Part shown: piece after piece, positions 52,836-63,600 of the stretch
How the letters are laid out: each line of letters begins with the position of its first letter
Numbering within the stretch: position 1 is the stretch's first letter
NCBI RefSeq assembly: GCF_040151475.1
Contig: NZ_JBDKWG010000139.1
Span: forward strand, 1-64,000
DNA from: CAXBNB01 sp040151475
GTDB lineage: Bacteria > Bacteroidota > Bacteroidia > Cytophagales > Cyclobacteriaceae
DNA: 64,000 bases
Reading direction: 5' to 3'
Position numbers and translations under genes: made by a program
The notes under the pieces: generated by a model
Seen by the model: the letters and a program-made list of their open reading frames with translations, nothing else
Told to the model about the DNA's origin: nothing
Database searches by the model: none

Positions 52836-53600
52836 ATGAAAGTATTTAAATATTTCATTTTACCTCTGGTTATTCTAACAGGAACTGTTTTCTTGGTTTA
52901 TAAAATAGTGGATGAGCCACTTCCTGAAGGGAATTCCGGAGAAGAAGCCGACTTATTGGCTAAAAAAATGCTGGAATCTATTTCTGATGATGCATGGCAA
53001 AATACAGGAGCAGTACAATGGGAATTTTCAAGCCGAAAAGGAATCAACAAGCACCTTTGGGATCGTAAGAGGCATTTTGCTCAGGTTGAATTTGAAGGAA
53101 ATCTCGTTCAAATTGATATCAATAACAGGAGGGGAGTAGTATTGAACAATTCACACTCACTATCAGAACTTAGGAAAGCTGAGTTATGCGAAAAAGCATG
53201 GCGGTTATGGATTAACGATTCTTTTTGGCTCAATCCGGTTTCAAAAGTATTTGATCCCGGAGTTTCTCGTAAAATAGTGAAATTGGAGGGAACAAAACAA
53301 GCTTTGTTGGTTACTTACGAATCAGGAGGGGTTACCCCTGGAGATTCGTATTTGTGGATATTGGATAACAACTTTCGTCCGCAAGCCTGGAAATTCTGGG
53401 TCTCTATCATACCTGTTGGTGGCTTGGAGTTTTCCTGGGAAGGGTGGGAACAGCTACAAACTGGAGCTTATATCTCTACTATACACAAAGGTGTGATTGA
53501 TATATCTGTTAACAATGTAGCAGGAAGAGGTACACTCAATGAGTTGACTGGAGGCAAAGATATTTTCAGTGGCTTTCAAAGAGCGACAGTTCAGTTTTAA
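52836..53600 (+). CDS. Conserved hypothetical exported or membrane-anchored protein
   Basis: 254 residues. One N-terminal hydrophobic segment (about 4-24) then a soluble domain rich in Trp (for example 'WNTGAVQWEFSSRKG'-like strands; actual core 'GAVQWEF' and 'HLWDRKRHFAQVEF'), resembling an outer-membrane-lipid or LolA-like beta fold, although I cannot confirm it. It starts 40 bp after the LRR gene and is probably co-transcribed. No enzyme motif seen. Confidence 0.65.
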   Translation: MKVFKYFILPLVILTGTVFLVYKIVDEPLPEGNSGEEADLLAKKMLESISDDAWQNTGAVQWEFSSRKGINKHLWDRKRHFAQVEFEGNLVQIDINNRRGVVLNNSHSLSELRKAELCEKAWRLWINDSFWLNPVSKVFDPGVSRKIVKLEGTKQALLVTYESGGVTPGDSYLWILDNNFRPQAWKFWVSIIPVGGLEFSWEGWEQLQTGAYISTIHKGVIDISVNNVAGRGTLNELTGGKDIFSGFQRATVQF

Positions 53601-53733
53601 ATACCGAATAGGACAATGATTTTCCTGATGCACTGTTTGGAGACCTATTTTATTATTCTTTCAAATAGGTTGGCTTCAGTATTTGATTTTGATAAAATAG
53701 TTCTCACTTTTGGCATCTCAAATTTCCTGAGAG

Positions 53734-54165
53734 ATGAAGAAGACAATAAAACTCAAAGCTGAATATGACTATAATTTTCACCTGTTAGGAATAATATCCA
53801 AAGCCAAGGAATACACTTTGTCATGGGCGATCAATAATTCATTGGGAATAGAACTAAAGAAGGAAGAAGATTTATTTATCGATATAAAAAATGATAAAGA
53901 GCTAAAAGTGTCCAACTATGGCTACCAGACCGAAAGTGCGGGATACTATTTGATTAAAAACAAATTGGAAGAGGAAATTGAAGGAGAACAGGTTATTTTT
54001 GCACCTTCCCTTAAAACGTTTGACTACATTTTGAAAATAGAATCAGACAACAATAACCCATCCATAAATGATATCTACAATGTTTTTAGATCAGTTGATC
54101 AAATTCAGTCTGTACTGAAGTTAGATGTGAATAAAATTAAAGAGAAAGAATATTTTTTGTTGTAA
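53734..54165 (+). CDS. IPExxxVDY-family protein
   Basis: 143 residues. It matches a small Bacteroidota family, usually found next to pyruvate kinase, named for a C-terminal IPExxxVDY motif. Here that place reads 'FAPSLKTFDYILKI', so the motif has diverged (APSLKTFDY). N-terminal pattern 'LLGIISKAKEYTLSWAINNSLGIEL' (given as a landmark) is typical of the group. Its stop is 12 bp before the pyruvate kinase ATG, as in relatives. Molecular role unknown. Confidence 0.8.
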   Translation: MKKTIKLKAEYDYNFHLLGIISKAKEYTLSWAINNSLGIELKKEEDLFIDIKNDKELKVSNYGYQTESAGYYLIKNKLEEEIEGEQVIFAPSLKTFDYILKIESDNNNPSINDIYNVFRSVDQIQSVLKLDVNKIKEKEYFLL

Positions 54166-54177
54166 ACCAAACCAAAT

Positions 54178-55599
54178 ATGCATAAAAGAGCTAAAATTCT
54201 AGCCACTGTAGGACCTGCCAGCAATACCAAAGAAAAACTGATACAATTGATTGAAGCTGGTGCTGATGTTTTTAGATTGAATTTTTCTCACGGCACTCAT
54301 GAAGATCACCTCAAGATAATTAATCTTATCAATGAAATCAATGAAGAGCGAGGATTGAATATTTGCATTCTTCAGGATTTGCAGGGGCCAAAAATAAGAA
54401 TTGGCCAGGTTGAAAATGACGGAGTAGAGATCGTTTCTGGAGAGCAGTTGATCATTTCCATCGAAGAAGAAATATTAGGAACCAAAGAGAAAGTAAGTAC
54501 TACATATAAGTCACTGCCACAGGATGTAAATCCCGGAGATGTTATTTTGATAGATGATGGAAAGATTCAGGTCAAAGTATTGGATACTATAGGTGAAGAA
54601 GTAATTACAGAGGTAGTATATGGTGGTGTGTTGAAGTCTAGAAAGGGAATAAACTTACCGGATACAAAAATATCTGCGCCATCATTGACGGAAAAAGACA
54701 GAGAAGATCTTGAGTTTGGATTGAAGCATAATGTGGAGTGGGTGGCACTTTCCTTTGTGAGAAATGCGAAAGACATCACTGATTTAAGGAAAATTATTGA
54801 TGCCCATCAAAGGGATACTAAAATAGTGGCCAAAATAGAAAAACCGGAAGCACTTCTGGAGATAGATGGGATCATAGAAGCAACAGATGCCATCATGGTA
54901 GCCCGGGGAGATCTGGGTGTGGAGATTGTTATGGAAGATGTGCCTATGGTTCAAAAGAGGATCACAAACAAGTGCAATAACCTTGGGAAACCGGTAATTA
55001 TAGCTACTCAGATGCTTGAGAGCATGATTGACAACCCGCGTCCGACAAGAGCGGAAATCAATGATGTAGCCAATTCCATTCTTGACGGAGCTGATGCAGT
55101 GATGCTGTCAGCAGAATCGGCCTCTGGTAAATATCCGATTGAGTCTGTGAAATGCATGGCAAATACCATATTGTCTGTTGAGAAAAAAGCGAGCGTAATA
55201 TTCAACAAATACTGGAATGTAGATAGCCCTACTACAATGATCAATGATAAGCTCATCAATTCAGCTTGTCGGTTGTCTCATGATGTGGGAGCCAAAGTGA
55301 TTGTAGGAATGACCAAAACCGGAAGTACTGGTTTTAGCCTGGCTAAAATCAGGCCAGAGGCACCTATTTACCTTTTCACTGACAACAAGAGAATTCTTAG
55401 GACAATGAATCTAGTTTGGGGAGTGAAAGGTTATTATTATGACAAGATGAATAAAATTGATCAGACCTTTCAAGACATTTCTTCTATATTGAAACAGGAG
55501 GGCATTCTTGATAAAGATGATGTTTATATTGGTACTGCTTCTATGCCGCTTCATTGGGCTGGCAGGACCAACATGATGAAATTGAATGTAGTAAGTTAA
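54178..55599 (+). CDS. pyk: Pyruvate kinase
   Basis: 473 residues, the usual length. Motifs: 'RLNFSHGTHEDH' (substrate Arg/Asn), 'DDGKIQVKVLD', 'KIEKPEALLEIDGI' (catalytic Lys), 'MVARGDLGVE' and 'IIATQMLESMI' with 'ANSILDGADAVMLSAESA'. It converts PEP and ADP to pyruvate and ATP. It follows the IPExxxVDY gene by 12 bp, so they are one unit. A clear terminator follows at 55606-55640. Confidence 0.97.
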   Translation: MHKRAKILATVGPASNTKEKLIQLIEAGADVFRLNFSHGTHEDHLKIINLINEINEERGLNICILQDLQGPKIRIGQVENDGVEIVSGEQLIISIEEEILGTKEKVSTTYKSLPQDVNPGDVILIDDGKIQVKVLDTIGEEVITEVVYGGVLKSRKGINLPDTKISAPSLTEKDREDLEFGLKHNVEWVALSFVRNAKDITDLRKIIDAHQRDTKIVAKIEKPEALLEIDGIIEATDAIMVARGDLGVEIVMEDVPMVQKRITNKCNNLGKPVIIATQMLESMIDNPRPTRAEINDVANSILDGADAVMLSAESASGKYPIESVKCMANTILSVEKKASVIFNKYWNVDSPTTMINDKLINSACRLSHDVGAKVIVGMTKTGSTGFSLAKIRPEAPIYLFTDNKRILRTMNLVWGVKGYYYDKMNKIDQTFQDISSILKQEGILDKDDVYIGTASMPLHWAGRTNMMKLNVVS

Positions 55600-55605
55600 A
55601 ATTTT

Positions 55606-55640
55606 CAGCCAGTCATCCTTTGGGTGATTGGCTGCTTTTA
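55606..55640 (+). terminator. Intrinsic terminator after pyk
   Basis: CAGCCAGTCATCC (55606-55618) pairs with GGGTGATTGGCTG (55622-55634), giving a long stem with one G-U-type pair, followed by CTTTTATT. It lies 7 bp after the pyruvate kinase stop. Confidence 0.85.
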
Positions 55641-55667
55641 TTATATCCTGCAACCTAAACTCCAGTA

Positions 55668-57488
55668 TTGAAAAACAGATTTAAGATATATTGTTTATTC
55701 ATTGTACTGTTTCACTTTTCTCTGTTTGTACAGGCTCAAAACGAGCAGGAAACATTCTTGCAAGGGAAACAATACCTGAATGAGGGCAAATACAATTTCG
55801 CCATGCAATCATTTGAGAAGCTGGCAATTCCTGATGCTACTCATGCCTTTAAAGAATATGCGTCGTTCTATTATGCACTGGCTGCATATAAGAACTATGA
55901 CTTTGGTTTGGCAAGATCCATGTGGCTACAGATGGAATCGAAATATCCGCAATGGAAGAAAATTCAGGAAGTATATTACTGGCTTTCTGAAGTTTACTTT
56001 CAAGAGGGAAACCTGGAAAAGGGAACGTATTATGCAAAAAAATCAAACCTGAGCGATGGTGTTGGAGTAATAGATCACTATTTATCTGAAGTGGATGATG
56101 TATTGGTTCTTAAATCTATATACGAGGCATTTTCTGATGACAAAAATGTTGCAATGGCATTGGTGGCTGCAATCGACAAACAACCTCTTTTTGAAAGAGA
56201 TTTTGATTTGATAAAACAGCTTACTGAGAAATTTAATTTTGGGCAGTCACTTCTTGGTTTTTCTCAGATTGGAGAAAGTGTAAAAAAAGATTTTTATCGG
56301 GTAGCGGTATTGTTGCCTTTTATGTTTGAAGGCCTTGACGATACAAGAAGGGTAGAGAGAAATACTTTTGTAATGGATCTTTATCATGGTATTGTACAAG
56401 CTACTGGTGAATTGAACTTGAAAAATAAGCTAATTGAGGTTTTTCCTTATGATACCAAAAGAGACAAAAGAACAACAGCTAATATATTGCGGCAGGAAGA
56501 ATTGAAAAGCATGGATCTCATTATTGGTCCTTTATATCCCGAGCCTAGCAAACTTACTTCAAGCTTTTGTTTTGAAAACAAGATCAATATGATCAACCCG
56601 GTTTCGTCCAATAGCGTAATTACCGGTGATAATCCCTATTCTTTTTTATTCAAACCTACACATGAAGTGCAGGCATTGAAAGCGGCAGAATTTGCAATCG
56701 ACACTTTTCAGAGTAACAAAAAAAACACTTACATCTTTTTCGATGATGAAAAGGATTCCATTATGGCGGATTTGTATGCTAAAAAAATCAAAGAAGCTGA
56801 TTTTGAGATAGCCGGAAGCTTGAAAATAGATGATGAAAAAGTACAATTTGCTTATGAGCTACTTACCGAAACCTATGAACAGAAGCTTTCAGAAGAAGAA
56901 GCTGATAGTATTAGTAAAATAGAGGGACGAATAGTCAAGGAGAGTATGCCAAAGTCAAAAAACGATTCGGCTTATTTTTATGAAGAACATTTTGTAATCG
57001 AGAAAGACAGTATTGGACATATTTTCCTGGCTTCATCAAAGCCACTACACGCATCACTATTTATAAGTGCAGTAGAAATAAGAGGTGATAACATTCCCAT
57101 CGTCGGCAGATACGATTGGCTTAAAGATGAAATGCTGACCATCGATCAAATGGAACGGCTTGGAGTTTATTTTATCAGTCCCGATTATGTGTTAAGAAAT
57201 AGTCCTGCTTTTCTTAAGTTTAGAAGGGATTATCAGAAAGAATACAGGGAAATGCCGTCTATGAATAGCATGCTGGGCTATGAAGTGATGATGTACACAG
57301 GCGAAATGATGAAGAAATATGGTCATTATTTCCAGAGAGGAGCATTGCAGGAAGGGTTTGTTCCTGGGAAACTTTTTTATGGAATAGACTACAAAATATT
57401 TAACAGCAATCAGGTAGTACCCATCACACAATTTATCAATTCAGAATTGCAACTAGTTAATGCTCAATATGATATCAAAGAAGAATAG
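55668..57488 (+). CDS. Exported TPR plus type-I periplasmic-binding-fold protein (LpoA-like architecture)
   Basis: 606 residues, starting at TTG 55668. Signal peptide ends near VQAQ (about 24). The N-terminal part (about 25-190) is helical and TPR-like ('GKQYLNEGKYNFAMQSFEKL'). From about 200 the type-I periplasmic-binding fold begins ('RVAVLLPFMFEGLDD', 'MDLIIGPLYPEPSKL', 'MINPVSSNSVITGDNPYSFLF'), as in ABC amino-acid receptors. TPR plus a PBP1-like domain is the LpoA architecture, so a role in activating a peptidoglycan synthase is a candidate; an ABC receptor is the alternative, but no transporter gene is adjacent. It overlaps the hemL start by 20 bp. Confidence 0.8.
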   Translation: MKNRFKIYCLFIVLFHFSLFVQAQNEQETFLQGKQYLNEGKYNFAMQSFEKLAIPDATHAFKEYASFYYALAAYKNYDFGLARSMWLQMESKYPQWKKIQEVYYWLSEVYFQEGNLEKGTYYAKKSNLSDGVGVIDHYLSEVDDVLVLKSIYEAFSDDKNVAMALVAAIDKQPLFERDFDLIKQLTEKFNFGQSLLGFSQIGESVKKDFYRVAVLLPFMFEGLDDTRRVERNTFVMDLYHGIVQATGELNLKNKLIEVFPYDTKRDKRTTANILRQEELKSMDLIIGPLYPEPSKLTSSFCFENKINMINPVSSNSVITGDNPYSFLFKPTHEVQALKAAEFAIDTFQSNKKNTYIFFDDEKDSIMADLYAKKIKEADFEIAGSLKIDDEKVQFAYELLTETYEQKLSEEEADSISKIEGRIVKESMPKSKNDSAYFYEEHFVIEKDSIGHIFLASSKPLHASLFISAVEIRGDNIPIVGRYDWLKDEMLTIDQMERLGVYFISPDYVLRNSPAFLKFRRDYQKEYREMPSMNSMLGYEVMMYTGEMMKKYGHYFQRGALQEGFVPGKLFYGIDYKIFNSNQVVPITQFINSELQLVNAQYDIKEE

Positions 57489-58761
57489 CTCACAATTATT
57501 TTCGAAAGCACAAAATTTCATCCCCGGAGGAGTTAATTCTCCTGTTCGGGCATTCAGAGCGGTAGGGGGAGATCCTGTCTTCATCAAGTCTGCAAGAGGT
57601 GCTTTTATGTTCGATGAGGACGGAAATAAGTTTGTTGATTTGATCAACTCCTGGGGACCTATGGTTCTTGGTCATGGAAATGAGGCTATAGAGGAGGCAG
57701 TAGTAAATGCTGCAAAAAGATCTTTGTCTTTTGGCGCACCCAATGCAGCGGAAGTAGAGATTGCTGAATTGATCATAGAGATGGTTCCATCAGTAGAAAA
57801 AGTGCGTATGGTAAATTCCGGCACTGAAGCTACTATGTCTGCCATCAGGCTGGCGAGAGGATTTACAGGAAAGGAAAAAATTATTAAGTTTATCGGGTGT
57901 TATCATGGACATGGAGATTCTTTTCTGATCGCAGCTGGTAGTGGAGCGGCTACAATGGGAGTGCCCGATAGTCCCGGGGTAACTAAAGGGACAGCCTTGG
58001 ATACATTGAATGCCACTTATAATGACATAGAAAGTGTGCAACAACTTGTAGATCAAAACAAAGGAAAGATAGCTGCCTTGATTATTGAGCCAATTGCTGG
58101 AAATATGGGATGTGTTCTTCCTTCTCCACAGTTTTTGGAGCAACTTCGGGAGATTTGTACTAAAGAAGGAATCGTTTTAATTTTTGATGAAGTGATGACA
58201 GGGTTTAGAGTGGCAAAAGGTGGTGCTCAGGAATTATATAACGTAATGCCGGATTTGACTACAATGGGTAAAATTATCGGAGGAGGTATGCCGGTAGGAG
58301 CGTATGGAGGAAAAAAAGAGATTATGGATTTTATCTCACCACAGGGGCCTGTCTATCAGGCCGGGACATTGTCGGGTAATCCGGTCGCCATGGCCGCAGG
58401 GTTGGTTATGCTACACCATTTGAATGACAATCCGAGTGTCTATACTCAATTAAATGAGACAACCACTTCCATTGTGAATGGAATAAAACTGAACCTGAAA
58501 GAACTGAACCTGAATTATACCATCAACCATGTTGGCTCAATGTTCAGTCTGTTTTTCACAGATAATATCGTCACAGATTTTGAGTCAGCAAAAACATCCA
58601 ATCTGGAAATATTCTCTTCTTATTTCAATTCAATGTTGGAAAAAGGTGTTTACCTTGCTCCATCTCAGTATGAGACTTTGTTTGTTTCTACTGCTATTAC
58701 CAATGCTGAAGTAGCCTCTATTGTAGAAGCAAATAAAGGATCACTTTTGGCTTTGGTGTGA
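57469..58761 (+). CDS. hemL: Glutamate-1-semialdehyde 2,1-aminomutase
   Basis: About 430 residues from ATG 57469, which overlaps the upstream gene by 20 bp; the frame also opens at 57460. PLP-fold motifs: 'GGVNSPVRAFRAVGG', 'MVNSGTEATMSAIRLARG', 'IFDEVMTGFR' and 'TTMGKIIGGGMPVGAYGG' (Schiff-base Lys). It makes 5-aminolaevulinate for haem. The overlap suggests co-transcription with the LpoA-like gene. Typical length and complete motifs. Confidence 0.96.
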   Translation: MISKKNSSQLFSKAQNFIPGGVNSPVRAFRAVGGDPVFIKSARGAFMFDEDGNKFVDLINSWGPMVLGHGNEAIEEAVVNAAKRSLSFGAPNAAEVEIAELIIEMVPSVEKVRMVNSGTEATMSAIRLARGFTGKEKIIKFIGCYHGHGDSFLIAAGSGAATMGVPDSPGVTKGTALDTLNATYNDIESVQQLVDQNKGKIAALIIEPIAGNMGCVLPSPQFLEQLREICTKEGIVLIFDEVMTGFRVAKGGAQELYNVMPDLTTMGKIIGGGMPVGAYGGKKEIMDFISPQGPVYQAGTLSGNPVAMAAGLVMLHHLNDNPSVYTQLNETTTSIVNGIKLNLKELNLNYTINHVGSMFSLFFTDNIVTDFESAKTSNLEIFSSYFNSMLEKGVYLAPSQYETLFVSTAITNAEVASIVEANKGSLLALV

Positions 58762-58847
58762 AAAGAATTAGCTATTGATTAAAGGTTTTGGTATATTTAA
58801 TACTTAACAACCTTAGTGAAATTGCTAAATAGTATCTAACCTACCTA

Positions 58848-59435
58848 ATGACCGCTTTGCAAAGAATAAATTATCTCAATTGGATCAATGCTCTTCGGAC
58901 AGGAGATGGTGGTGCCTTTGAGAATATTTACAATGAATTTTGGGAATCCCTGTATGCGATAGCCTACAACCGATTGAAATCAAGAGAAGCGGTTGAAGAG
59001 ATTCTTCAGGAAATCTTTACTGATTTGTGGAATAGAAGAGAAAGCCTGTCAATTACTTCTTCATTACCCGCATATCTACATGCTGCTCTCAAATACAAAA
59101 TATTGAATTATATTCATTCTCAGAAACTTCGTTTGAACTTTAGTCAGGATCACCCCGAATACATATATAGTAGAGACAATTCAACTCAGGAAGTGTTGGC
59201 ATTTGAGGAATTGTACGAGCTATTGGAAATGGGGCTGGAAAAGCTTCCTGCCAAATGTCGTCTGGTGTTTAGGATGAGTCGTCAGGAACAGAAATCTTCA
59301 AAAGAAATTGCAGCAGAACTGAATGTTTCCCATAGGACAGTACAAACTCACATTCATCAGGCTATAAAATTCCTGAGAAAAGAACTGGTTGATTATAAGT
59401 ATGTTGTGCTGATGATTTACCTGTTTGAAAATTAA
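58848..59435 (+). CDS. ECF RNA polymerase sigma factor
   Basis: 195 residues. Region 2: 'GAFENIYNEFWESLYAIAYN' and 'EEILQEIFTDLWNRRE'; region 4: 'KLPAKCRLVFRMSRQEQKSS' with the HTH 'KEIAAELNVSHRTVQTHIHQA'. It is of the same FecI-like type as the other two in the window but its own copy. It heads the third sigma-FecR-SusC run, and its C-terminus VVLMIYLFEN is hydrophobic. The 86-bp spacer from hemL shows no clear promoter. Confidence 0.93.
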   Translation: MTALQRINYLNWINALRTGDGGAFENIYNEFWESLYAIAYNRLKSREAVEEILQEIFTDLWNRRESLSITSSLPAYLHAALKYKILNYIHSQKLRLNFSQDHPEYIYSRDNSTQEVLAFEELYELLEMGLEKLPAKCRLVFRMSRQEQKSSKEIAAELNVSHRTVQTHIHQAIKFLRKELVDYKYVVLMIYLFEN

Positions 59436-59487
59436 TTTCAAATCATTCTACGTAGGTTGACCTTTTCATTTGACTATAATAAGTGAG

Positions 59488-60468
59488 ATGAAAAGATACG
59501 ATCAAACAACACAAACACTCATTGATAAATTTCTTCAGGGAAAGGCTTCAGAAGAGGAAGTTAATCAATTGAATTCCTGGTATCATTCTATCGATGATAC
59601 AGAAGTGAATCTCCCTAATGTTTCATATCAGGAAATGATGGACAAGAAGAGGAGTATGCTTTTCGATATTCAAACTAATTCAGTTAGTCTGACAGGTAAT
59701 AAATCAAATGTTCTACCTATTGTTTGGAAAGTAGCAATTTCTATTACTCTCATTGTTAGCCTTAGCTTTTTTTTTCTTCAAAACCAGTCATCATCAATTG
59801 CTGAAAAGAACATTTTTGTAAAAAGCACCAAATGGGGACAGAAACAAACTCTGACTTTAAGTGATGGTTCAGTAGTAAAACTTAATTCTGGTAGTTCAAT
59901 ATTTTTCCCAGAACAGTTTGGTTCGGATAGCAGAGAAATCAAATTGATTGGAGAAGCTTTTTTTGAAGTGGTTAAAGATTCAAGGAGACCTTTTAGAGTA
60001 TTAACAGGAGATATTGCTACTGTAGTTTTGGGTACATCATTCAATGTAAATGCCTATCCTGAAAAAAATAAGATAGACATCTCATTGGTTACGGGGAAAG
60101 TGAGGGTGGAGTCATCTAACTATGGCCAAAAAGCCATAGATCCTATTTATTTAACACCTGGAGAACAAGCTTCTTACAGTTTGTCAACCTTATACATAAA
60201 GAAACAAAAATTTGATACAGAAGAAATGTTGGGTTGGAAAAGTGGAATCTTGTATTTTAAAAATGCGAACGAATCAACATTGGTTGCAAAACTAGAAAAG
60301 TGGTATGGTGTGGAGATATCGGTAATAAACCAGACCGAAAATAAGATTGATATTTCTACCAAGTTTGATAACGCAACTTTAGAAAATGTACTTACTTCTC
60401 TCGGTTATACCTTGGGGTTTGATTTCAAAATCAATAATAAAAAAGTAGAAATACAATATTTTAACTAA
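59488..60468 (+). CDS. FecR-family anti-sigma factor
   Basis: About 326 residues from ATG 59488 (MKRYDQTTQTLIDKF); the frame opens 18 bp earlier. One membrane segment (about 73-97, VLPIVWKVAISITLIVSLSF), a FecR domain (with 'LSDGSVVKLNSGSSIFFP' and GEAFFEVVKDSRRPF) and a C-terminal DUF4974 region (to the end, INNKKVEIQYFN). It should regulate the sigma factor encoded 52 bp upstream. The downstream SusC begins after a 172-bp spacer. Confidence 0.92.
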   Translation: MKRYDQTTQTLIDKFLQGKASEEEVNQLNSWYHSIDDTEVNLPNVSYQEMMDKKRSMLFDIQTNSVSLTGNKSNVLPIVWKVAISITLIVSLSFFFLQNQSSSIAEKNIFVKSTKWGQKQTLTLSDGSVVKLNSGSSIFFPEQFGSDSREIKLIGEAFFEVVKDSRRPFRVLTGDIATVVLGTSFNVNAYPEKNKIDISLVTGKVRVESSNYGQKAIDPIYLTPGEQASYSLSTLYIKKQKFDTEEMLGWKSGILYFKNANESTLVAKLEKWYGVEISVINQTENKIDISTKFDNATLENVLTSLGYTLGFDFKINNKKVEIQYFN

Positions 60469-60509
60469 ACAGATAATGAATGATCTAGAAAAATAAAACT
60501 AATAAAAAA

Positions 60510-60534
60510 CAGCAATGCTCAAGGAGCACTGCTG
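60510..60534 (+). promoter_or_regulatory. Hairpin in the fecR-susC spacer
   Basis: CAGCAATGCTC (60510-60520) and GAGCACTGCTG (60524-60534) pair over 10 of 11 positions around a three-base loop. It lies between the FecR stop and the SusC start, about 107 bp before ATG 60641. GATAGATTTCTTTCC follows, so the T tract is weak; a partial terminator or mRNA-processing signal is possible. Confidence 0.45.
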
Positions 60535-60640
60535 ATAGATTTCTTTCCGGTTCAAATATCAGGTTTGGCGACACGGTATCATGAACGGGAAAGGAAGGGT
60601 TTCAATGAAATATTTAATTACATCAAAACATTTCAAAATT

Positions 60641-63600
60641 ATGAAATTAAAACAAGTACTCCTATTTAAGAAGCTTATTATGTATTCATTTTATGGCATA
60701 TTAGCACAATTCATTTGTTTTACCTTCCTTTTGGCATCAGAAGGTTCTAAAGCTCAATCATCAAAAAGTGTAAAAGACATTATGGTTAATCTTACATTTG
60801 AAAATGATGACCTGACAACAGTCTTTAACAAAATAGAGAAGAAAACAGATTTGACTTTTGTCTTCAATAAAAGAGACGTATCAAAAAGTAAAATTAGAAT
60901 TAGTAAAAAATATTCTGAAGGATCTATTTACGAAGTGCTTCTTGATATATCAAAGCAAGCCGATTTAAGTTTTAAACAGGTTAATAGGAATATCAATGTC
61001 AAAAAAAGTCATGGCAATCTTGAGGAAACAAATAGGCTTGTTGTTATTGCCAGAGATGTAGATGTTTCAGGTAAGATCACTGACGAAAATAATGCAGGAC
61101 TTCCGGGCGCATCGGTGGTAGTAGATGGTACAACCACAGGAACTACGTCAGATTTAAATGGTAACTATAAGCTGAGTGCACCTGATGGTGCCACATTGAC
61201 CATTTCATTTGTGGGGTATAAAACCCAACAAATTACTGTGGGTTCTCAGAGTGTGATTGACATTCAAATGGAAGTTGATGCTAATATTCTGGGAGAAGTT
61301 GTAGTGGTAACTGCAATGGGAATTGAAAGACAGGAAAGGTCGGTAGGGTATGCCGTACAAAGTGTTAAAGCAATTGACGTTTTGGCATCAGATCCTGTGG
61401 ATATTTCGCAAGGATTACAAGGAAAAGTAGCAGGGTTAAATATTAGCACAGCTAATGGTTTAAATAATGCTTCTTCCAGAGTTGTAATTAGGGGAAATAA
61501 CAGCTTGTTTGGCAAGAATCAGCCAATTATTGTAGTAGATGGAGCTATTGTGGAAAACAATGAATTGCCACAAGGAAATGTAGGAACTAACCAAGATGGT
61601 TACAGGGATTGGGGCAACTACCTGAGTTATCTGGATATGAGTACTGTTGAAAACGTGTCAATCTTAAAAGGCCCTAATGCAGCGGCTTTATATGGAGCCA
61701 GAGGTGCTAATGGTGTAATTCTGATTACGTCGAAAAAGGGATCCAAAAGAAAAGGTGTTGGCATACAATACAGTACCTCAAGTAATTTTACTGAAGTCAA
61801 CCGGTTCTCAGATGTTCAAAATGAATTTGGAGGTGGTTTTAGAGCAGCGTTATACACCGCTAATCCCCAACTACCCAAAACAGGTACAGGACAAAGTTTT
61901 GTTCCTGTTTTATATAATGGAAATGTATATCCGGGGCAAACAGGTATTGAATCGTCTCATGGTGTAATTCCGGGAGGTTATAACACACCGGATGTTTTTA
62001 GTTGGTTTGGAGCTGGTGGATCATGGGGTTCAAGGATGGATGGCACGCCTGCCCTGTATTGGGATGGTCAGATCAGACCATATTCTCCACATCCTGACAA
62101 TAGAAAATATATGTATAAGACAGGAATGGAAAATACACATAATGTATCTTTCTCTTCGGCAAGTGACTTGGGCAGTATTCGTTTAGGGATATCTACTAAA
62201 AAAGGAGATGCTGTGGTTGAAAATACAGACTATAAAAGCACAAGTGCTTCCCTTGGTTCTCATATAAATATTTCGAAAATTTTTAGTGCTGACGTAACGG
62301 CCAATTACAATCAAAACTCAAGGTTGAATGCACCTGAAATTGGTAACAACAATTCCTGGTCTAAATTCATGATATATGGTATGTCCAGAGATTATATAGG
62401 CATTGAGAAGGATTTATATTATGGAGAAGATGATTATGATGGGTATAGGGTGAATTTTGGAGGTGCTTACCCACATGCAGAATATAGCAGGGATTTGTTT
62501 TGGTACACCTACCAAAACAATAGCAGACTCTGGAGAGATGAATTTATCTCAACTATCAAATTAAATGCTACGATTACTCCTTGGTTAAATGCTTTTGTAA
62601 GGACATCAGTAGATTTGATAGGCACCAGATTTGAAGCGACAAATAATACCATTCAGCCTGATGGTCTAAACGGTGGCAGTTTTGCCAGAACCATTAGTAA
62701 AGACAAAATATTCAATACCGATGTTATGGCGATTTTTCATAAAGATGATTTCATTACAGATGGTTTCAATGCCAGTGTTACACTTGGGTACAATGAATAC
62801 TCAAACAATTCCGCTGGGATTCAGTCTTTAAATAATAACCCGTTTAAAGTCCCTAATATTTATGCACTTTCAAATCACGGAACAATTACGAATCAGGATA
62901 GAATTAATGAGTTAGCAAAAGAGTCGAGATATGATGTGCAATCGTATTCTTATTTTGGGCTAATGGATTTATCCTATAAGAATTTCTTGTTTTTGCAGTT
63001 GACCGGTAGAAGAGATGCGAACTCCACGTTACCGGAAAACAACAACACTACATTTTATCCATCAATGAATACTTCATTTGTATTTACAGATGCTTTTGAT
63101 TTGGGAAATGCATCAGATCTAGTGTCTTATGGAGCCTTTAGGTTTGCGTATGGTAAAAGTGCCAATGCCACAGAGCCATATCAATTGGATGCAGTTTATG
63201 AAACAGGTTCTTTTGGTGGTCAGACTACCATTACCAGACCAGCAACAATTCCACCCAATGATTTGACTTTTCAAACTTCTAAGTCAACGGAAGTTGGAAT
63301 GGCATTGGGTCTTTTTAAGAATATTGTAAATGTTGATTTTACGTATTACAATATTAAATCCGAAAATCAAATCATGACTTCTGCCTTGGCATTATCTGCT
63401 GGTGCTTCAAAAGTAATCTTTAATTCAGGAGTGCTGACCAATAAAGGAATTGAGATGGTGATCAAAGCTGATATTTTCCATACTGATAATTTTTCATGGA
63501 ATGTCAGCCTAAATGCAGCTAAAAATACCAATAAAGTGGTATCTCTGGCCGAGGGTGTTGAAGAACAGCAAATTGCAACTGTATTCAGTAGTCAAGGTGC

